Origin: Massilia sp. erpn
GTDB lineage: Bacteria > Pseudomonadota > Gammaproteobacteria > Burkholderiales > Burkholderiaceae_D
DNA: 64,000 nt
Assembly: GCF_024400215.1 (NCBI RefSeq)
Contig: NZ_CP053748.1
Location: forward strand, 2,108,001 to 2,172,000
Reading direction: 5' to 3'
Within the stretch, counting starts at the first letter, position 1; the number at the start of each line of letters is the position of its first letter. The notes under the pieces are model-generated. The model did not search any database, was not told the DNA's origin, and saw only the letters and a program-made list of their open reading frames with translations. The position numbers were made by a program, and so were the translations under genes. This document shows, piece after piece, positions 61,869-64,000 of this stretch.

Positions 61869-64000
61869 GTGGATCACAACAATGCCCTATTCAGTTTTCT
61901 GGCCCAGGAAAAGGAGCTGGTCACCCGCAACCGCCCCTTGCGGCTGCGGCTCGCGCATTCATCCGGCCTGATGGAGGACGTGCTGCTGCCGCAGCGCATC
62001 AGCGGCAGCGAAGCGGTGTGTGGCGGTGTCGAGTATCGCGTGCTGTGCGTCTCGCTGAACGCGCACCTGCCGCTGAAGGAGCTGATCGCACTGCCGGCCG
62101 CCATCGACATCGTTACCGACCGTGGCGACGTGCGCAGCGTATGCGGCATCGTCAGCCAAGCCAGTGCGGGCGAGAGCGACGGCGGCCTGGCCAGCTATCA
62201 GCTGGTGGTACGCGACGCGCTTGGCATTTTGGAAAAGCGCATCAACACCCGCGTGTTCCGCCAGAAGAGTGAGGTCCAGATCATCCGCCAGATCGTGGAA
62301 GAATGGCGCCAGACCAATGCCGTGCTGGCGCACGCCTTCCGCTGTGAAAGCGGTGAAGGCTTTGATGAACAGCGCTATCCGCCGCGTGAATTCACCATGC
62401 AATATAACGAGTCGGACGCCGCCTTCATCCGCCGGCTGATGCGGCGGCGCGGCATCGCCTGGCACTTCCGCTCCCTGCCGGATGCGCAACCGGTCCATGC
62501 GCTGGTGATGTTCGATACGCCGCATGCGCTGCGGAGAAATGCCGCCGGCGCCGTGCGCTACCACCGCGATGCGGCCACCGAGGAACGCGACAGCATCACC
62601 ACCTGGTGCGCGGTGCGTACGATTCAGCCAGGCAGCGTGGCGCGTCATAGCTGGAACTACCGCAACCTGCAGCCCACCTTTATGCAGAGTACGGCGCGCA
62701 GCGATGTGGACCAAGGCCCATCCGGCAGCACGCTCTGCGCCAGCCTGGAGGACTACCAGATCCTGCCGCCGCACGTGGGAGACAACCACGACGATCTATG
62801 CAGCCTGGGACTGCTGCGCATGCGCCGCCACGACTACGAATCCAAATGCTTCCACGGTCAGGGCAGTGTGCGCGATTTCTGCGCCGGCGAATATTTCACG
62901 CTGGATGAACATCCCGAAATCGACACGCATGCCGAATCCGAACGCGACTTCGTGGTGACGGCCCTGCATCTGCGCGCGGAGAACAATTTGCCGCAAGCCT
63001 TGTCCGCGCGCGTAGCCAAACTGTTTGCGCACCAGCGCTGGCATGCCGATGCGGATGGTGAAGCTCCGTTCGCAGCAAGCGATGCAACTGGCCCGACCCG
63101 CACGCGCATCCACTTCACGGCAGTGCGACTAGGAACCGATATCGTACCGGCCTACGATCCGCGCAACGACCTGCCGCATGTTCGGCTGCAAAGCGCGATT
63201 GTCACCGGACCCAAAGGAGAGGAGGTGCATTGCGACGCGCTGGGGCGGGTGAAGATCCGCTTTCCTGGCATGCGTCAGCAGGATCATACGAATGGCCCCG
63301 GCGCCAGCGGGACGGATGCCGATTCCGCCTGGGTGCGTGTGGTCAGCAGTTGGGCAGGCGATGGCATGGGCAGCATCGGCCAATGCGGCAGCCTGAGTTT
63401 GCCGCGCGCGGGCAGCGAAGTACTGGTCGATTTTCTGGGAGGCGATCCCGATAAGCCGGTGATCGTCGGGCAACTCTACAACGAAAATGCGCGCCCGCCG
63501 GCACTGAGCAAAGGCGGCGGCCTGCCCGGCAACCGCTACCTGTCTGGTCTGAAGAGCCGCGAGATCCGCCAAGGCCGCGCCAACCAGCTGCGTTTCGATG
63601 ATACCGAAGGCCAGATCAGCGCGCAGCTCGCCAGCGACCATGGCGACACCCAGCTCAATCTGGGCTATCTGAGCGGCTCAAGGGAGGAAGGCCAAGCCAG
63701 GCCGCGCGGCGAGGGCGCGGAACTGCGCAGCAGCGAAGCGATTGCACTGCGTGCCGGCAAAGGACTGCTGCTCTCGACCTGGCCGCTGCCCTCGGCCGAC
63801 GCCAGCCAATTGCAGCGTCAGGATTATCTGGCCCTGCTGACAGACAGCATGGAACTCAGCCAAAGCCTCGCCACCGCCGCCGCGCAAAGACAGGCGATGG
63901 CAGCCGATGGCAAGGCGCAGCAGGAACTAAACGCAGTATTCAAGGCCTGGGAAAACGGCAGCAACACCACGCCGCAGGGTGCCGGCGGCGGCAAACCAGC
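61869..64000 (+). CDS. vgrG: T6SS spike protein VgrG (Rhs/Vgr family) with DUF2345-type extension, truncated by the window
   Basis: At least 710 codons, open at the right edge. The start is a GTG (VDHNNALFSFLAQEKELVTR) with AGAGGAG 6 bases upstream. The gp27-like region has LVVRDALGILEKRINTRVFR and REFTMQYNESDAAFIRRLMR. The gp5-like OB-fold segment has CDALGRVKIRFPGMRQQDHT, DSAWVRVVSSWAGDGMGSI, and PRAGSEVLVDFLGGDPDKPV, then VIVGQLYNENARPP. A DUF2345-like extension begins near NQLRFDDTEGQISAQLASDH and AIALRAGKGLLLSTWP. VgrG trimers tip the T6SS needle and carry effectors, which often lie just downstream, outside this window. Confidence 0.94.
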   Translation, partial: MDHNNALFSFLAQEKELVTRNRPLRLRLAHSSGLMEDVLLPQRISGSEAVCGGVEYRVLCVSLNAHLPLKELIALPAAIDIVTDRGDVRSVCGIVSQASAGESDGGLASYQLVVRDALGILEKRINTRVFRQKSEVQIIRQIVEEWRQTNAVLAHAFRCESGEGFDEQRYPPREFTMQYNESDAAFIRRLMRRRGIAWHFRSLPDAQPVHALVMFDTPHALRRNAAGAVRYHRDAATEERDSITTWCAVRTIQPGSVARHSWNYRNLQPTFMQSTARSDVDQGPSGSTLCASLEDYQILPPHVGDNHDDLCSLGLLRMRRHDYESKCFHGQGSVRDFCAGEYFTLDEHPEIDTHAESERDFVVTALHLRAENNLPQALSARVAKLFAHQRWHADADGEAPFAASDATGPTRTRIHFTAVRLGTDIVPAYDPRNDLPHVRLQSAIVTGPKGEEVHCDALGRVKIRFPGMRQQDHTNGPGASGTDADSAWVRVVSSWAGDGMGSIGQCGSLSLPRAGSEVLVDFLGGDPDKPVIVGQLYNENARPPALSKGGGLPGNRYLSGLKSREIRQGRANQLRFDDTEGQISAQLASDHGDTQLNLGYLSGSREEGQARPRGEGAELRSSEAIALRAGKGLLLSTWPLPSADASQLQRQDYLALLTDSMELSQSLATAAAQRQAMAADGKAQQELNAVFKAWENGSNTTPQGAGGGKP

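Overview
This is a GC-rich (roughly 65%), densely packed bacterial chromosomal segment. The gene families suggest a betaproteobacterium of the Oxalobacteraceae (Massilia / Duganella / Janthinobacterium type). The clues are a PEP-CTERM protein, T6SS parts, a NudC/FolE housekeeping pair, many chemosensory genes, and short palindromes built on a GGGGTC(A/T)GACCCC core. The assignment rests on family resemblance only. No rRNA, tRNA, CRISPR array or insertion sequence was seen.

Layout. 1-9.1 kb: the end of an RND efflux operon (inner-membrane pump, then a NodT-type outer-membrane lipoprotein), two MFS transporters, an exported heparinase II/III-like polysaccharide lyase and a divergent AraC regulator. 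9.1-41.5 kb: the centre of interest. 41.6-46.6 kb: nudC, folE, a thioredoxin-fold protein, and a LysR regulator divergent from an aldo/keto reductase. 46.8-57.7 kb: signal transduction, with a chemoreceptor, a hybrid CHASE3/GAF kinase with three receiver domains, a CheR, a stand-alone CheB and a second kinase. These are joined by start/stop overlaps to a cytoplasmic subtilase, which is followed by a 78-residue protein. 57.8-64 kb: a DUF2244 membrane protein, OmpW, a PEP-CTERM protein, a T6SS baseplate TssF, and a VgrG that runs off the window.

The central block looks like one system. Two giant genes (9601-15417 on +, 35341-41460 on -) encode proteins of 1,938 and 2,039 residues. About 85% of each is an array of roughly 208 octapeptides of the form L-[ST]-[ST]-x-Q-[hydrophobic]-x-A, followed by the same Asp/Asn/Gly-rich calcium-binding-like module and a similar C-terminal tail. 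The first is followed, after a strong terminator, by a type I secretion ABC exporter and its HlyD-type adaptor. The second heads a 22-kb same-strand run of 14 genes. These encode two SPINDLY/OGT-type (GT41) glycosyltransferases with different C-terminal fusions, a GT2 enzyme, a GT2-methyltransferase fusion, a DUF4422 glycosyltransferase and a small methyltransferase. They also encode two nucleotide-sugar routes: RfbF/G/H plus an AscE/AscF-like pair (CDP-3,6-dideoxyhexose, best fit ascarylose), and FdtA/QdtA-like isomerase, aminotransferase and acetyltransferase (dTDP-3-acylamino-3,6-dideoxyhexose).

My reading, which is inference, is a dedicated pathway. The GT41 enzymes would O-glycosylate the regularly spaced Ser/Thr of the octad arrays in the cytoplasm. 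The other transferases would extend and methylate the glycans with rare deoxy sugars. The type I system would then export the glycoproteins to the surface. The arrays have an unexpected regularity: charged E-T-x-D octads, usually followed by a basic octad, punctuate both proteins at spacings of 7 or 10 octads or sums of these.
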